A DNA stretch of 64,000 nucleotides. It comes from a bacterium (GTDB lineage: Bacteria > Krumholzibacteriota > Krumholzibacteriia > LZORAL124-64-63). The notes beneath the pieces are model-generated. The model had not been told where the DNA came from and did not search any database. It worked only from the letters and a program-made list of their open reading frames with translations. Made by a program: the position numbers and the translations under genes. Below are positions 52,107 to 61,728 of this stretch, in pieces; the stretch's first letter is position 1; every line of letters begins with the position of its first letter. The stretch lies in assembly GCA_016703265.1 (NCBI GenBank), contig JADJCK010000003.1:62001-126000 (forward strand), in the 5' to 3' direction.

Positions 52107-54028
52107 ATGAAGGCACAGGTCCCGATGCAGAGCATCGCCACCAGCGAAACGATCTTCGATGCCACCGGCCAGGCGCTGGGCCCGGATGCCGCCACGTTCG
52201 TGAAGTCGCTCGACCGGCTGCTCACCGTCGGCACGTACTACGCGCTCGAGCACGAGCAGTACCACCGGGCTTCCGAGACGGCCTGCGCCGGCATCGTCGC
52301 CGCGATCGGCACGCGCCCCTCGCTGGCGATCGAGATCGCCGCCGCAGGCCTCGTGATCGACGGCCAGACGCTCGACCCGCGCCTGCGCGTGGTGCGCCAG
52401 CTGCACGAGCTGCTGGTCGCGCTCAATGTCGCGCGCCTCGAGTTCTCCGCGCGCCTCAATGCCGCGGACCTCAGGCAGGCCCTGGCGGCGCTGAATGACC
52501 ATCGTCTGATGATGAGCCAGTCGCACTCCTTCCGCGAAGTGACCATCAGCAACCTGCCGCCGACCGTCAGCGTGGCGAGCCGCCGCGTGGGCGTCGGTGA
52601 AGACGCGTCGAACGCCGCCTTCGACGGGGTGCTCGAGGCCTGGCGCGAATCGTCGCAGGCGAGCGAGGCGGGAGAGCCGGCCGCCGATCCCCTGGCGATC
52701 ATCCACGAGTTCACCTCGCTGCTGCGCCAGGCCATCGAGGCGCAGGGCAACGACGCGGGCCACGCGGGCGGGCTGCCGGCAACGGCGCGCGCGGCTTGTG
52801 CCGCGCGGAGCTGGGAAGCGCGGTGGGAGCTGCGCGGCCTGCTTGAACGCGATCGCGACGCGAACGACATCACCGAGCTGATGAAGCTGGCCCGTCAGGC
52901 CATCACCGTCAGCGGCGATGCCCGGCGCGCGCGGGTCATCTTCGACGAGCTGCGCCGGAAGATCGGCGCCGAATCGGTGGAGCCGACGCCCAGTTCATCC
53001 CTGGAGGCGATCGACGAGGACTTCGAGCTGGGTATCAATGACCTGGCATTGCGCGTCGTTGAACTGGCGTCCCGCCCGGAGTCGGTTCCCGACCCCGGAC
53101 GCGAGTCGCGTCGCGACCAGCTCGCCATCTGCCTCGCAATGGTGGCCACCGGCCCGCGGGCGCCGCGTGACGAACCGCTGCTGGACATCCTCCGCCGGGC
53201 CTGCGCCGACCCGGGGTTGCGTCCCGACGAGATGGCGGCACTGGGCGAACTGCTGACCGCTTTCGCGCAGGTGGCGGGGACCGCCACTGCCGACCGGGCG
53301 GCGGGGGCGATTCTCGGGGCGGCCCGCGCCGAGAACCCCGCGCTGGTCAGCGCTGTCTGGGCCGAAGTCGACAGTTCGTGGCCGCCGGCCGTGCGCGACT
53401 TCCTGTGGCCCCACCTCGTCAACGACCTGCTGCTCGGCCTCCCGGCGGCGCCCGAGCCCCTTGTCGCGCGACTGTGGCAACTGGCTGCATCGCTGGAGGT
53501 CGCTGATGCCCTCGGGCGCCTGGACCGCCTGTCGCCCCTGCCGGGGGCGCTGAATCCGGTGGCTGCGGAGCAGGTCTTCCTGGTGGCGCCGTCCCGGGTG
53601 CGCAGCATCCATGCGGTGCTCCTGCACCTGGCAGGGAGCGAACATCATGGTCCGCGCCTGTATCGCGCGCTGCTGAAACGCCCCCCGATCGATTGACCGG
53701 CATCGTGATGGGGGCCGTTCGCGGCTACGAGCCGGACGATCGACACCTGTACATCACGCTCCTGCGCGACGGCGGTCGCCCGCAGCCGTCCCGCGAACTG
53801 AAGCAACTGGTCGTGCCGCTCCTGCTGGGGATGGTCGACTCGCTGCCGAAGGATCGGCGCACCGAGCATTGGGTGCCCGGCGCCATCACCTGGCTGGCCG
53901 CGACCGCTCCCATTGCCGCGGCACCGCTGCTGCAGCGCATCGTGAATGAGCGGCGCCTGCTCACGAAGCGGGTGTGGCCGGAGGCCTGCCGCGTCGCGGC
54001 GCAATCGCCCTCCGGGCCGGGGAAATGA
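52107..54028 (+). CDS. HEAT-like repeat protein with N-terminal domain shared with the HD-GYP neighbour (frameshifted)
   Basis: About 640 residues if the frame is restored. Start ATG 52107; another ATG lies at 52125. The ribosome-binding site is unclear. Residues about 25-150 (LDRLLTVGTYYALEHEQYHRAS ... LAIEIAAAGLVIDGQTLDP ... LEFSARLNAADLRQALAAL) match the N-terminal module of the next gene. The rest is alpha-helical and HEAT-like. A stop at 53694-53696 follows KRPPID, but one missing C in the C6 run at 53681-53686 would give KRPPDRLTGIVMGAVRGYEP and continue in frame to 54028. I treat it as one gene with an indel. The HD-GYP gene starts one base after its stop, so they are cotranscribed. 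Confidence 0.65.
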
Positions 54029-54029
54029 C

Positions 54030-55427
54030 ATGGAACAGCGCTTCAGCGACGTGATCATCCGGCTGGCCAACGGTATCAGCCAGCGCCGCATGTACTTCGA
54101 TGCGCACCCGCGCGTCATCGCCACCAGCCGCGAGGTGGCCGCCGACATCACGGCGCTGCTGCGCGACACGGATTCCGACACCCTCGCATTCGGCGTCTTC
54201 GGCGGGAAGTTCGTGCGCAACGGCCGCTATCTCGTGGGGCCGTCCATCGCGGGTCGCGCACTGATCGACTTCGCCGAGCGCCTCGGCTGCGGCGGCTTCG
54301 CATTCCGTGCGCCCGTGACGGCGGAAGACCTCACGACCTTCTTCCGGCTCGGCGCCGAGCGCGGCGAGCCCTTCGCGAGCCTGGCCGAGGCCCAGTCGGC
54401 GTTCGTCGCGGGCGGACTGTCGGGCGTCACGCTGGCGGCGCCGCTCGTCGAGGACAACGGCGAGACCCCCGCCATCGACGACGGCGGCGGGCACGACCAC
54501 GACGCGCAGTCGGAGTCCGGCGCTGTCGGCACGGCCGATTTCGCGACGCTGGTCCATATCTACCAGGCGATGTACGACACGGTCGCCTGCAACGCGCTGG
54601 CCGTGCTCCACGACGGCTCCGTCGATTTCGACCGCGCACGCTCTGCCGGCGCCGGACTCGTGGACCTGGCCGACCGCAATGCCCTGGACGTGATGCAGTT
54701 CCTGCGCTACCCCGACTACGACAGCTACACCATCGGGCATTCCGTGCGCGTGGCGGCGCTGTCGGCAATGGTGGCGCGCGAGCTCGGCTGGCCGCCCGAC
54801 GCACTGGCCGAACTGGCGACGGCCGGCCTGCTGCACGACGTGGGCAAGGGCCGCATTCCCGCCGAGATCCTCTTCAAGCCCGGCCGCCTTGACGACGACG
54901 AGCGCCGCGTCATCGAGACCCACCCGGCGGTAGGCGCCCGGATCCTCCTGGACAACGGTGAAGCCAGCGCACTCGTGCTGTCGGCCACCTGGGGTCACCA
55001 CCTGCGGCACGGCGGCGGCGGCTACCCCGATGTGCCGGGCTGCCGATGCCTCGGCATCGTGCCGGAGCTCATCCATGTCTGCGACGTGTTCGAGGCCCTC
55101 ACCGCGCGTCGCCCCTACAAGAAGCCGATGTCGCCGCGCCGCGCCTTCGAGATCATGCTGGGCGACGAGACGGCCTACCATCCGCGGTTGCTGGCGGCGC
55201 TGGTCAACACGCTGGGCCTGTATCCCCCGGGCAGCGAGGTGCGCCTGAGCGACCGCCGGACCGCTGTCGTGGTGGCGCGCGGCACCTCGCTCGCCCGCCC
55301 CCGCCTGCGCGTGACCCGCGAGGCGGACGGCGATCTTATTCCCCGCGACGACAGGCCCTACGTGGACCTGCGCACGTGTGCCGACCTGGACATCACCGGG
55401 ATCGTCTCGGTGGGCGCTGCCATCTAG
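54030..55427 (+). CDS. HD-GYP domain protein
   Basis: 465 residues from ATG 54030. Residues about 10-125 form a domain shared with the upstream HEAT-like protein. Residues about 225-400 are an HD-GYP domain: HSVRVAALSAMVARELG, LLHDVGKGRIP (the HD pair), ETHPAVGARIL, HHLRHGGGGYPD and ICDVFEALTARRPYKKPMSP. The GYP stretch departs from the usual HHExxDGxGYP: the Glu after HH is Leu and the Asp before the glycine is His or Gly. Canonical HD-GYP enzymes hydrolyse cyclic di-GMP; the changes could affect metal binding. Downstream of the HD-GYP core, about 70 residues (EVRLSDRRTAVVVARG) form a small beta domain. Confidence 0.8.
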   Translation: MEQRFSDVIIRLANGISQRRMYFDAHPRVIATSREVAADITALLRDTDSDTLAFGVFGGKFVRNGRYLVGPSIAGRALIDFAERLGCGGFAFRAPVTAEDLTTFFRLGAERGEPFASLAEAQSAFVAGGLSGVTLAAPLVEDNGETPAIDDGGGHDHDAQSESGAVGTADFATLVHIYQAMYDTVACNALAVLHDGSVDFDRARSAGAGLVDLADRNALDVMQFLRYPDYDSYTIGHSVRVAALSAMVARELGWPPDALAELATAGLLHDVGKGRIPAEILFKPGRLDDDERRVIETHPAVGARILLDNGEASALVLSATWGHHLRHGGGGYPDVPGCRCLGIVPELIHVCDVFEALTARRPYKKPMSPRRAFEIMLGDETAYHPRLLAALVNTLGLYPPGSEVRLSDRRTAVVVARGTSLARPRLRVTREADGDLIPRDDRPYVDLRTCADLDITGIVSVGAAI

Positions 55428-55539
55428 GCGGAACCCCTCGAAGCCGCTCCGCGGACGAGGACTGGCGCCGCGCCCGGTCGCCTTCCATCATTGGAAACCG
55501 AACCGGACCCCCTACCGACTGTCCCCATGGAGCCGCGGC

Positions 55540-56103
55540 TTGGGTATCGGGCACTACATCGTCATTGCCTGCGGACTGGCCATGGACGCGACCGCGGTCT
55601 GCCTGGGTACCGCGGCCACCGGCAGGGCCCGCGGCGGGCGCGCGGCCTTCCGCCTGGTCTTCCATTTCGGGCTATTCCAGATGCTGATGCCGCTGGTCGG
55701 CTGGGTGCTCGGGCGGGGCCTGGTCGGCGTCTTCCACACGATTGACCACTGGCTGGCGTTCGGGCTGCTGGCTTTCGTCGGCGGCCGCATGATCATCGCC
55801 GGCCTGCGCCACCACGACGACGAGCAGCCGCGCAGCGATCCCTCCCGCGGCTGGTCGCTCATCGCCTTGAGTGTCGCGACCAGCGTTGATGCGCTGGCCG
55901 TGGGCCTGGGATTGGCGGTGCTGGACATCGCGATCTGGCTGCCGTGCCTGCTTATCGGCGTGATCACCGCGGCGATGTCCTGGGGCGGGTTGGCGCTGGG
56001 CGGCGTGCTGCACGCGAAGTGGGGAAACCGCATGGAGGTCGGTGGCGGCGTCCTGCTGATGCTGATCGGCCTTCAGATCCTGGTGTCGCACCTGCGCGGC
56101 TGA
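55540..56103 (+). CDS. mntP: MntP-type manganese efflux pump
   Basis: 187 residues from a TTG at 55540 with GGAG at about 7 nt spacing. No in-frame ATG exists near the conserved N-terminus. Six hydrophobic segments are visible, and the two signature loops are CGLAMDATAVCLG (first Asp) and ATSVDALAVGLGL (second Asp), which bind the metal in MntP. Length equals the family norm. It exports Mn2+ from the cytosol. It begins about 112 nt after the HD-GYP gene and is convergent with the hemerythrin gene. No convincing Mn riboswitch was seen in the leader. Confidence 0.9.
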   Translation: MGIGHYIVIACGLAMDATAVCLGTAATGRARGGRAAFRLVFHFGLFQMLMPLVGWVLGRGLVGVFHTIDHWLAFGLLAFVGGRMIIAGLRHHDDEQPRSDPSRGWSLIALSVATSVDALAVGLGLAVLDIAIWLPCLLIGVITAAMSWGGLALGGVLHAKWGNRMEVGGGVLLMLIGLQILVSHLRG

Positions 56104-56118
56104 GGGCGCCGGCGCCGG

Positions 56119-56538
56119 TCAGTCGGCTGCTTCAGGCACAGTCTGGCCCGCCAGCACGGGGCTGTAGGCCTTGTCGTCGCGCAGGATGTGCGTCACCAGC
56201 CAGTAGGCCAGGAACTCGTGCATCTCGGCCGTGATGCGCTTGCCGGCGCCGTTGAACTCGAACTGGAACCGCTCCACCTTCTGCATCAGTTGCCGGTGCT
56301 GGCTCTGGTGCAGCTTCAGGTGCTCGTAGCCCGCCTCGGCCATCAGGCGTTCCTCGGTCGCGAAATGCTCCTGCGTGTAGCCGATCAGGTCCTTGATGAT
56401 CTCGTTCATCTGCCGCGAGCCCTTGCCCCGCTGCAGGGCATCCTCGAACTTGTTGATGATCTCGACCAGATGGCGATGCTGCTCGTCGATGAGCGGCACG
56501 CCGATCTCGTATTCGGTTTTCCACTCGATGTTGGCCAT
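56119..56538 (-). CDS. Bacteriohemerythrin
   Basis: 139 residues from ATG 56538. Iron ligands of the hemerythrin fold are present: H of IDEQHRHLVEIIN, E/H in HFATEERLMAEAGYEHLKLHQSQH, and H/D in LVTHILRDDKAY. Length and single-domain form match bacteriohemerythrins that bind O2 reversibly. No signal peptide. It converges on MntP with 15 bp between and is divergent from the PDZ protein. Its role may be oxygen storage or sensing. Confidence 0.95.
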   Translation of the reverse strand: MANIEWKTEYEIGVPLIDEQHRHLVEIINKFEDALQRGKGSRQMNEIIKDLIGYTQEHFATEERLMAEAGYEHLKLHQSQHRQLMQKVERFQFEFNGAGKRITAEMHEFLAYWLVTHILRDDKAYSPVLAGQTVPEAAD

Positions 56539-56759
56539 CGTTGCCCGCCCCCCAAGACCTTGCCCTGACAGCAGATCGGACCACACCGGCGCCCCCGCCG
56601 ACCGGTACGGGCGCCCCAGGGAGTGATCGGCCCGACCGGCCGGTTCTTGACCACTTTCGGGTGACGGCAGGACCGGCCCGCCGCCGGTGGGAACCTGCGC
56701 CCGCCCTGGACGTTATGACGGCCGAATCCCCTCCACCGAGCCTCCGAAAGGACAGCGCC

Positions 56760-57923
56760 ATGTTCGCGTTCACGGCTGCCAGACGCCCCCTGGGCGTGGC
56801 CGCATCGCTCTTCTCGCTGCTCGTGATCGTTGCCGCGGCCGCGCCGGCCGCCGCCGCCGAGCAGGGTTACCTCGGCATCATGCTCCAGGACCTGACCCCG
56901 AGCATCAGCAAGGCCCTGCAGATGGGCGACCGCCCCGGCGTCATCGTCAACGACGTGGTCGACGGCAGCCCTGCCGAAAAAGCAGGCCTGCAGGACGGCG
57001 ACGTCATCCTGGAACTCAACGGACAGGCCGCCACGAACCAGGCGGCCCTGACCGAAGCCGTGCGGGCGCTGGCCCCCGGCGACAAGGCCAATCTCGTGGT
57101 CCTGCGCGACGGCCGGCAGACGAAGCTCGCGGCGGTGGCCGGCAAGCGCGAGTCCAGGGTCGAATGGCCCGCCGCGCCTGATGCCGAACAGATGAAGGAA
57201 TTCGAGAAGCTGCAGAAGCTCGAGGGGCTGGAAGGCCTGAAGAACCTCAAGGACCTCGAGGGCATGCAGTGGTTCGAGGACGGCGACACCAGGGTCATGG
57301 TGCTCCCCAAGGGTGACGGCAAGGCGCCGCGCGCCTTCTTCCACGGCGAAGGCGATGGCGACCACCAGGTCATCATCCGCACGATGGACGACGACCGTGG
57401 CTGGCTCGGCCTGCGCATGGACGCGCTGAACGGCCAGCTGGGCGAGTATTTCGGCGTGAAGGACGGGGCCGGCGTGCTGGTGACCGAGGTCGTCGGGGAC
57501 AGTCCGGCCGCGAAGGCCGGACTGCGCGCCGGCGATGTCATCGTCAAGGCCGGCGACACCGAAGTGGGCACGCCGGACGCGCTGCACGAGGCGATGGCCG
57601 GCACCAAGGCGGGCGACGAAATTTCGCTGCAGGTTCTGCGCAAGGGCAGCCGGCAGACCGTCACGGCAACGCTGGGCGAGATGCCCGGCGACGCGATGGA
57701 AGGCCGGCGCATCGAGATCATCCGCGACGGCGAGGGCGACGACGCCAGGGCGATCGCCCCGCGCATGTTGCGGCGCCTGGGCCGCGACGGCGCTCCCGGA
57801 GAGGAGCGCGAAGTCATCATCGAACGGCGGAACCTCGCCGACGACGACCTCGACTCCGTGCGCGAGGAAATGGAAGCGCTGCGTCGGGAACTGAAGGAAA
57901 TGCGCAAGGAGCTCAAGCGCTAG
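56760..57923 (+). CDS. Secreted protein with two PDZ domains and a C-terminal coiled coil
   Basis: 387 residues from ATG 56760 (AAAGGAC upstream). Signal peptide to AAAAEQ. PDZ 1 lies at about 38-125 (GYLGIMLQDLTP, GSPAEKAGLQDGDVILELNGQ) and PDZ 2 at about 215-305 (GWLGLRMDALNG, DSPAAKAGLRAGDVIVKAGDTEV). Between them is a short leucine-rich stretch (LQKLEGLEGLKNLKDLEG). The C-terminal 50 residues (SVREEMEALRRELKEMRKELKR) form a charged coiled coil. No protease domain is present, so unlike HtrA it cannot cut. It may act as a scaffold or chaperone on periplasmic targets. Confidence 0.85.
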   Translation: MFAFTAARRPLGVAASLFSLLVIVAAAAPAAAAEQGYLGIMLQDLTPSISKALQMGDRPGVIVNDVVDGSPAEKAGLQDGDVILELNGQAATNQAALTEAVRALAPGDKANLVVLRDGRQTKLAAVAGKRESRVEWPAAPDAEQMKEFEKLQKLEGLEGLKNLKDLEGMQWFEDGDTRVMVLPKGDGKAPRAFFHGEGDGDHQVIIRTMDDDRGWLGLRMDALNGQLGEYFGVKDGAGVLVTEVVGDSPAAKAGLRAGDVIVKAGDTEVGTPDALHEAMAGTKAGDEISLQVLRKGSRQTVTATLGEMPGDAMEGRRIEIIRDGEGDDARAIAPRMLRRLGRDGAPGEEREVIIERRNLADDDLDSVREEMEALRRELKEMRKELKR

Positions 57924-57975
57924 CAGCGACCACAGACCGCCGGCCCGCTTAGCAGGAGGCGAGGCGGCCGCGCGA

Positions 57976-58015
57976 CCGGGGATCCCTTCTCCACGCAGGG
58001 GTCCCCGGCTTTTTT
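57976..58015 (+). terminator. Intrinsic terminator of the PDZ gene
   Basis: CCGGGGATCCCT (57976-57987) pairs with AGGGGTCCCCGG (57997-58008) with one wobble pair, across a 9-nt loop, followed by TTTTTT (58010-58015). It is 52 nt after the stop codon. Confidence 0.85.
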
Positions 58016-58032
58016 GTGCGCAACGGCGCCGG

Positions 58033-61000
58033 TCAGGTGACCTCGTGCAGGCGCTGGTCGTGCGGCAGGGCCGGGTCGGTGAACAACAGCCAGGTGCGCA
58101 CCGGAAGTCCGGGGTGCAGCAGCGTCATTACCTCGCGGTAGGCGGCCAGCTGCGGGCGGTAGTGGTCGATGAGCCACGCGCGCTGCGCCGGGTCCGCGGC
58201 GCCGCGGTTCGTCTTGTAGTCGATGATGTCGACACCATCCGGACCGACAACCAGGCGGTCGATGACACCGGTGATGCGCTGCTCCACCGCCGGGGCGCCG
58301 CGCGCTGCAGCGCGGCGTGCGATGACCGGGACCTCGCTCCGTGCGAAGGCGCCGGCCTGCGGACGGAAGACCCGGGCGAGCGGCGGCGCCGCGAAGACGG
58401 CCGTCGCTTCGTCGTGCGCCGGCCCCGTTCCCGGCGGCATGACGCCGGCCAGGCAGGCCGCCTGCAGCAGCCGGTGCACGCGGTCGCCGTGCTCGGCGGG
58501 CGAGACCCCGGGCGGCAGGGCGCCGGCGGCGGCGACCCGCGCCGGGCGCACGTCGACGCCGGCGTCCGGCGCCGACCCCTGACCTTCGCGCGCGTCGTCG
58601 TCCGGCCTTGCGTCATCGACGCGGATCGCCTCGGCCGCCGCCGCATCCTCGGGATCGGCGTCGTCGCGACGGTCGTGGCGCGGGTCGTCGGCAGCGGCCG
58701 ACGGCCGCACCAGCGCGAACCGCGGGCGCCGCACCGGGGGCTGCCACATTGCGGGAGCCGGCGGCGGCTCGTGCGGTTCGCGCGCGGGTCCGGGCACGCC
58801 CGGGCCGCTGCCGCCTTCGCGGTGCAGCGCGTCGTCATCGGCGGCCGGCGCCTCGACGGCCCAGTCGGCAGCGGCGGCGGCGGCGGCCCCGACAGCCGCC
58901 TCGCGAAGGTCGCGCAGCGGGCTGCGGTGCTCGCGCGAGCCGCTGCCGGCACGATCGCCGCCGAGCACATGCAGGCGATCACGCGCGCGGGTCAGCGCCA
59001 CGTAGAGCAGGTGCGCCTGTTCGGCCTCGTCGCGCCCCTCGGCGTCGCGGACAGCGGCTGCCAGCGGGTCGGCCGGCGCTTCCACGCCTTCGGGGAACTC
59101 GTAGCCGCGGCGCTGGCGAGCCGTGGTCGCCAGCAGCAGCGCCGGGTGGCGCGCGTCGGCGTCCAGGCAGACCTGTGCGGTCCTGCGCTGCGACTTGTGG
59201 TCGGCATCGACCAGCAGCACCACGGGCGCTTCCAGTCCCTTGGCGCCGTGTACGGTCAGGAAGCGCACGCGACCTTCGCCGTCGCTGGGCAGCGGGGCCT
59301 CTTCCTGCGTGCCGCGGGCGGCGGCGCGTTCGATCATGTCGGCCAGCCGCCGCGCGGTCGGCGTGCCCAGCACGTCGCCGCCGAGCGCCAGGTCGTACAG
59401 GCGCTCGAGGTTGAAGCGCGCCTGTTCGCCGAGCGCCACCTGGTAGCGGCGCGGCAGGTCGACATCGCGGGCGATGCGACGCAGCAGGTCGTGGCACGTC
59501 TCGAAGTCCAGCTTGCGCCGCCACTCGGACAGCTGCATCGCCACGGCGGCGACCTGCGGGTCGGTCGAGGCGCGCAGCGCCTGCCACAGGGCCCGCGGTT
59601 CGCGCCAGCCGCCGTCGTCACGCTTCTGCATCACGCCGCGCTGCGACAGCAGCGCCTGCAACGCGCCCTGGTCGAGCCGCACGATGGGTGAACGCAGCAC
59701 CGTCGCCAGCGCCACGTTGTCGTCGGGCCAGGCCAGCCAACGGAGCAGCGCCACGAGATCCCGCACCTCGCGACTGGCCGCCAGCATGCCGCGACCCGGA
59801 GGCAGGAAGGGAATGCCGGCCTCACGGAAGGCGCGCTCGTAGAGCGCGAAATCGGTGCGGAAACGGGCCAGCACCAGCACGTCGCGCCATTGCAGCGGCC
59901 GCTCGGCCCTGAGGTGCGCATCGTAGACCGGCTCGTGCGTGTCGCGCATGCGCCTGACCATCGCCGCGGCAGCCCGCGCCGCCGCCTGCTCGCCGCCGCC
60001 GGCGCCGGCCGACTCCGGATCGTCGGGGTCGGGGAACGGCGCGTGGATGATGAACGTCCCGGGCCGGTCGGTGCGCGCCCATTCCTGGCGCACGCCGAGC
60101 TGCTCCTCGGGCTCGAGCCGCCCGGCCAGGGGCGGCGCATTGAACAGTTCACCCACACCCTCGACGATGGCGCGCCGGCTGCGGAAGTTCGTGGGCAGCG
60201 CCAGCACGTCGCAGTCGTAGTCCTCCATCTCCCGCTCCACCTCGCCGAACAGGCGCGGCCAGGCCCCGCGGAAGCCGTAGATCGACTGCTTCACGTCGCC
60301 GACCAGGAAGAAGGTGCGCGTGCGATCGCCGCCGCCGGCAAGGAACTCCGACACGAACGGCTTCAGCAGTTCCCACTGGTTGATGTTCGTGTCCTGGAAC
60401 TCGTCGACCAAGAGGTGCTGGATGGCGTCATCAAGACGGTACTGCAGTTCCTGGGCGCGACCCCGGCCCGCCAGCAGGCCGCTGGCCATATCCTCCAGGT
60501 CCTGGAAGTCGACGACGCGATCGCGCCGCTTCAGTTCCGCGACCAGGTCGCGCAGGCGCAGGCCCAGGCGCAGCAGCGCGACATTCTCGGCCAGCAGTTC
60601 CAGGCGCGTGATGTCCATCAACAGGGTGAAGACCGGCAGCGCCTGCGTTGCAATCAGCGCGCGGAACTCGGCCTTGAACTCCGCGCCGCCGCTGCGCGTG
60701 TACGAACGAACCTTGTTGTCCCTGGTCAGCAACAGCCCGGCGACGTCGGCGCCGAGCCGATTGGCGGCCGCCTCCGCCCTCGCATCGTCTACCGACGGGT
60801 CCCAGCCCGCGGCCAGCGCGGCCGCGTCGGCCGCCAGCTTGTCGAGGTTCGCCCCGGACTTACCGGGAAAGACGTCGAACGCAGCACGCACGACCGCCGG
60901 CAGCTCCTGTGCGAAGGCGCCGAGCGCCGCGGCGAGTTGGCCGCCCAACCTCGCGTGCAGGTTGCCGTCGATGTCGGCGAGGCCGGGGAACAGGTGTCGC

Positions 61001-61728
61001 CGCAGGTCGGCCTCGAGCGCCGGCAGGGCCTCGGTGCGTGGCGCGCGCCGGTGCGCAGCCCGAGTCGCTTCATCATCGCCCCGGGCCGCCTGCAGCCAGC
61101 GCTCCAGGCGCATGCCCTCGTCCAGGCAGACCTGCAGCGTGTTGCGCAGGCTGTCGGGGTGCGCGCCCAGGCGACGTGCGGCGTCCGCGAGCAGCGGGTC
61201 CTGCGCGATCTCGCCCACGAGCAGGTCGAAGGCCTCGTCGTGCAGGTCGTGCGGGTCTTCCAGCACGCCGAAGGTCGGGTCCAGGCCGGCCTCGCGTGCG
61301 AAACGGCCCAGAACCACCTGGCAGAACGAGTGGATGGTGCCGAGGTTCAGTCCCGAGGTGTCGGCCAGCAGCTGCTCGTAGAGCGCGCCGGCCGCGGCAA
61401 CCTCCTGCTCGTCGGGTGCTCCCCGCTCGCGGTCGCCGAAGATCGCGGCCAGCCGGAGCGCACGCTCGTCCGGCGCAGCGAGGGCCAGCTGGCGCGCCTC
61501 GCGACGCAGGCGTTCCTGGATCTCGACGGCTGCCTTGCGCGTGAAGGTGACCGCCAGGATGGTGCCCGGCGCCGCGCGCGCCGCGGTGCGCTCCAGGCAC
61601 AGGCGCAGGAAGCGGTTGACCAGCGCGGTGGTCTTGCCGGAGCCGGCGGCCGCACGCAGCACGACCGAGCGATCGGGCCGCGAGGCCTTGAGCTGGATGC
61701 GGCGGGCCTGGTCGATGGCGTTCACCAC
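58033..61728 (-). CDS. addA: AddA-type helicase-nuclease
   Basis: About 1231 residues. It starts at a GTG (61728; a second GTG at 61725) with GGGAGGAC upstream. Walker A AAAGSGKTTALVNRF is near residue 25, with Q-motif-like residues before it. UvrD-type helicase motifs follow: VTFTRKAAVEIQERL, VDEFQDTN, VGDVKQSIYGFRGAWP, VHGAKGLEAPVVLLVDADHK and VALTRARDRLHVL. Near the C-terminus a RecB-like nuclease is marked by ITGVIDRLVVGPDGVDIIDYKTN and RPQLAAYREVM. It joins AddB to process double-strand DNA ends for recombination. It overlaps the addB end by 7 nt, so the genes are co-translated. Confidence 0.93.
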   Translation of the reverse strand: MVNAIDQARRIQLKASRPDRSVVLRAAAGSGKTTALVNRFLRLCLERTAARAAPGTILAVTFTRKAAVEIQERLRREARQLALAAPDERALRLAAIFGDRERGAPDEQEVAAAGALYEQLLADTSGLNLGTIHSFCQVVLGRFAREAGLDPTFGVLEDPHDLHDEAFDLLVGEIAQDPLLADAARRLGAHPDSLRNTLQVCLDEGMRLERWLQAARGDDEATRAAHRRAPRTEALPALEADLRRHLFPGLADIDGNLHARLGGQLAAALGAFAQELPAVVRAAFDVFPGKSGANLDKLAADAAALAAGWDPSVDDARAEAAANRLGADVAGLLLTRDNKVRSYTRSGGAEFKAEFRALIATQALPVFTLLMDITRLELLAENVALLRLGLRLRDLVAELKRRDRVVDFQDLEDMASGLLAGRGRAQELQYRLDDAIQHLLVDEFQDTNINQWELLKPFVSEFLAGGGDRTRTFFLVGDVKQSIYGFRGAWPRLFGEVEREMEDYDCDVLALPTNFRSRRAIVEGVGELFNAPPLAGRLEPEEQLGVRQEWARTDRPGTFIIHAPFPDPDDPESAGAGGGEQAAARAAAAMVRRMRDTHEPVYDAHLRAERPLQWRDVLVLARFRTDFALYERAFREAGIPFLPPGRGMLAASREVRDLVALLRWLAWPDDNVALATVLRSPIVRLDQGALQALLSQRGVMQKRDDGGWREPRALWQALRASTDPQVAAVAMQLSEWRRKLDFETCHDLLRRIARDVDLPRRYQVALGEQARFNLERLYDLALGGDVLGTPTARRLADMIERAAARGTQEEAPLPSDGEGRVRFLTVHGAKGLEAPVVLLVDADHKSQRRTAQVCLDADARHPALLLATTARQRRGYEFPEGVEAPADPLAAAVRDAEGRDEAEQAHLLYVALTRARDRLHVLGGDRAGSGSREHRSPLRDLREAAVGAAAAAAADWAVEAPAADDDALHREGGSGPGVPGPAREPHEPPPAPAMWQPPVRRPRFALVRPSAAADDPRHDRRDDADPEDAAAAEAIRVDDARPDDDAREGQGSAPDAGVDVRPARVAAAGALPPGVSPAEHGDRVHRLLQAACLAGVMPPGTGPAHDEATAVFAAPPLARVFRPQAGAFARSEVPVIARRAAARGAPAVEQRITGVIDRLVVGPDGVDIIDYKTNRGAADPAQRAWLIDHYRPQLAAYREVMTLLHPGLPVRTWLLFTDPALPHDQRLHEVT

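Noticed and set aside
55428..55539. Manganese (yybP-ykoY) riboswitch before mntP
   Set aside because: The leader has GC-rich stems but I could not find the conserved core segments of this riboswitch class, and the space is short.
56760..57923. HtrA/DegP-type protease
   Set aside because: Two PDZ domains are present but there is no trypsin-like domain or GxSxG motif, so it is not a protease of this family.
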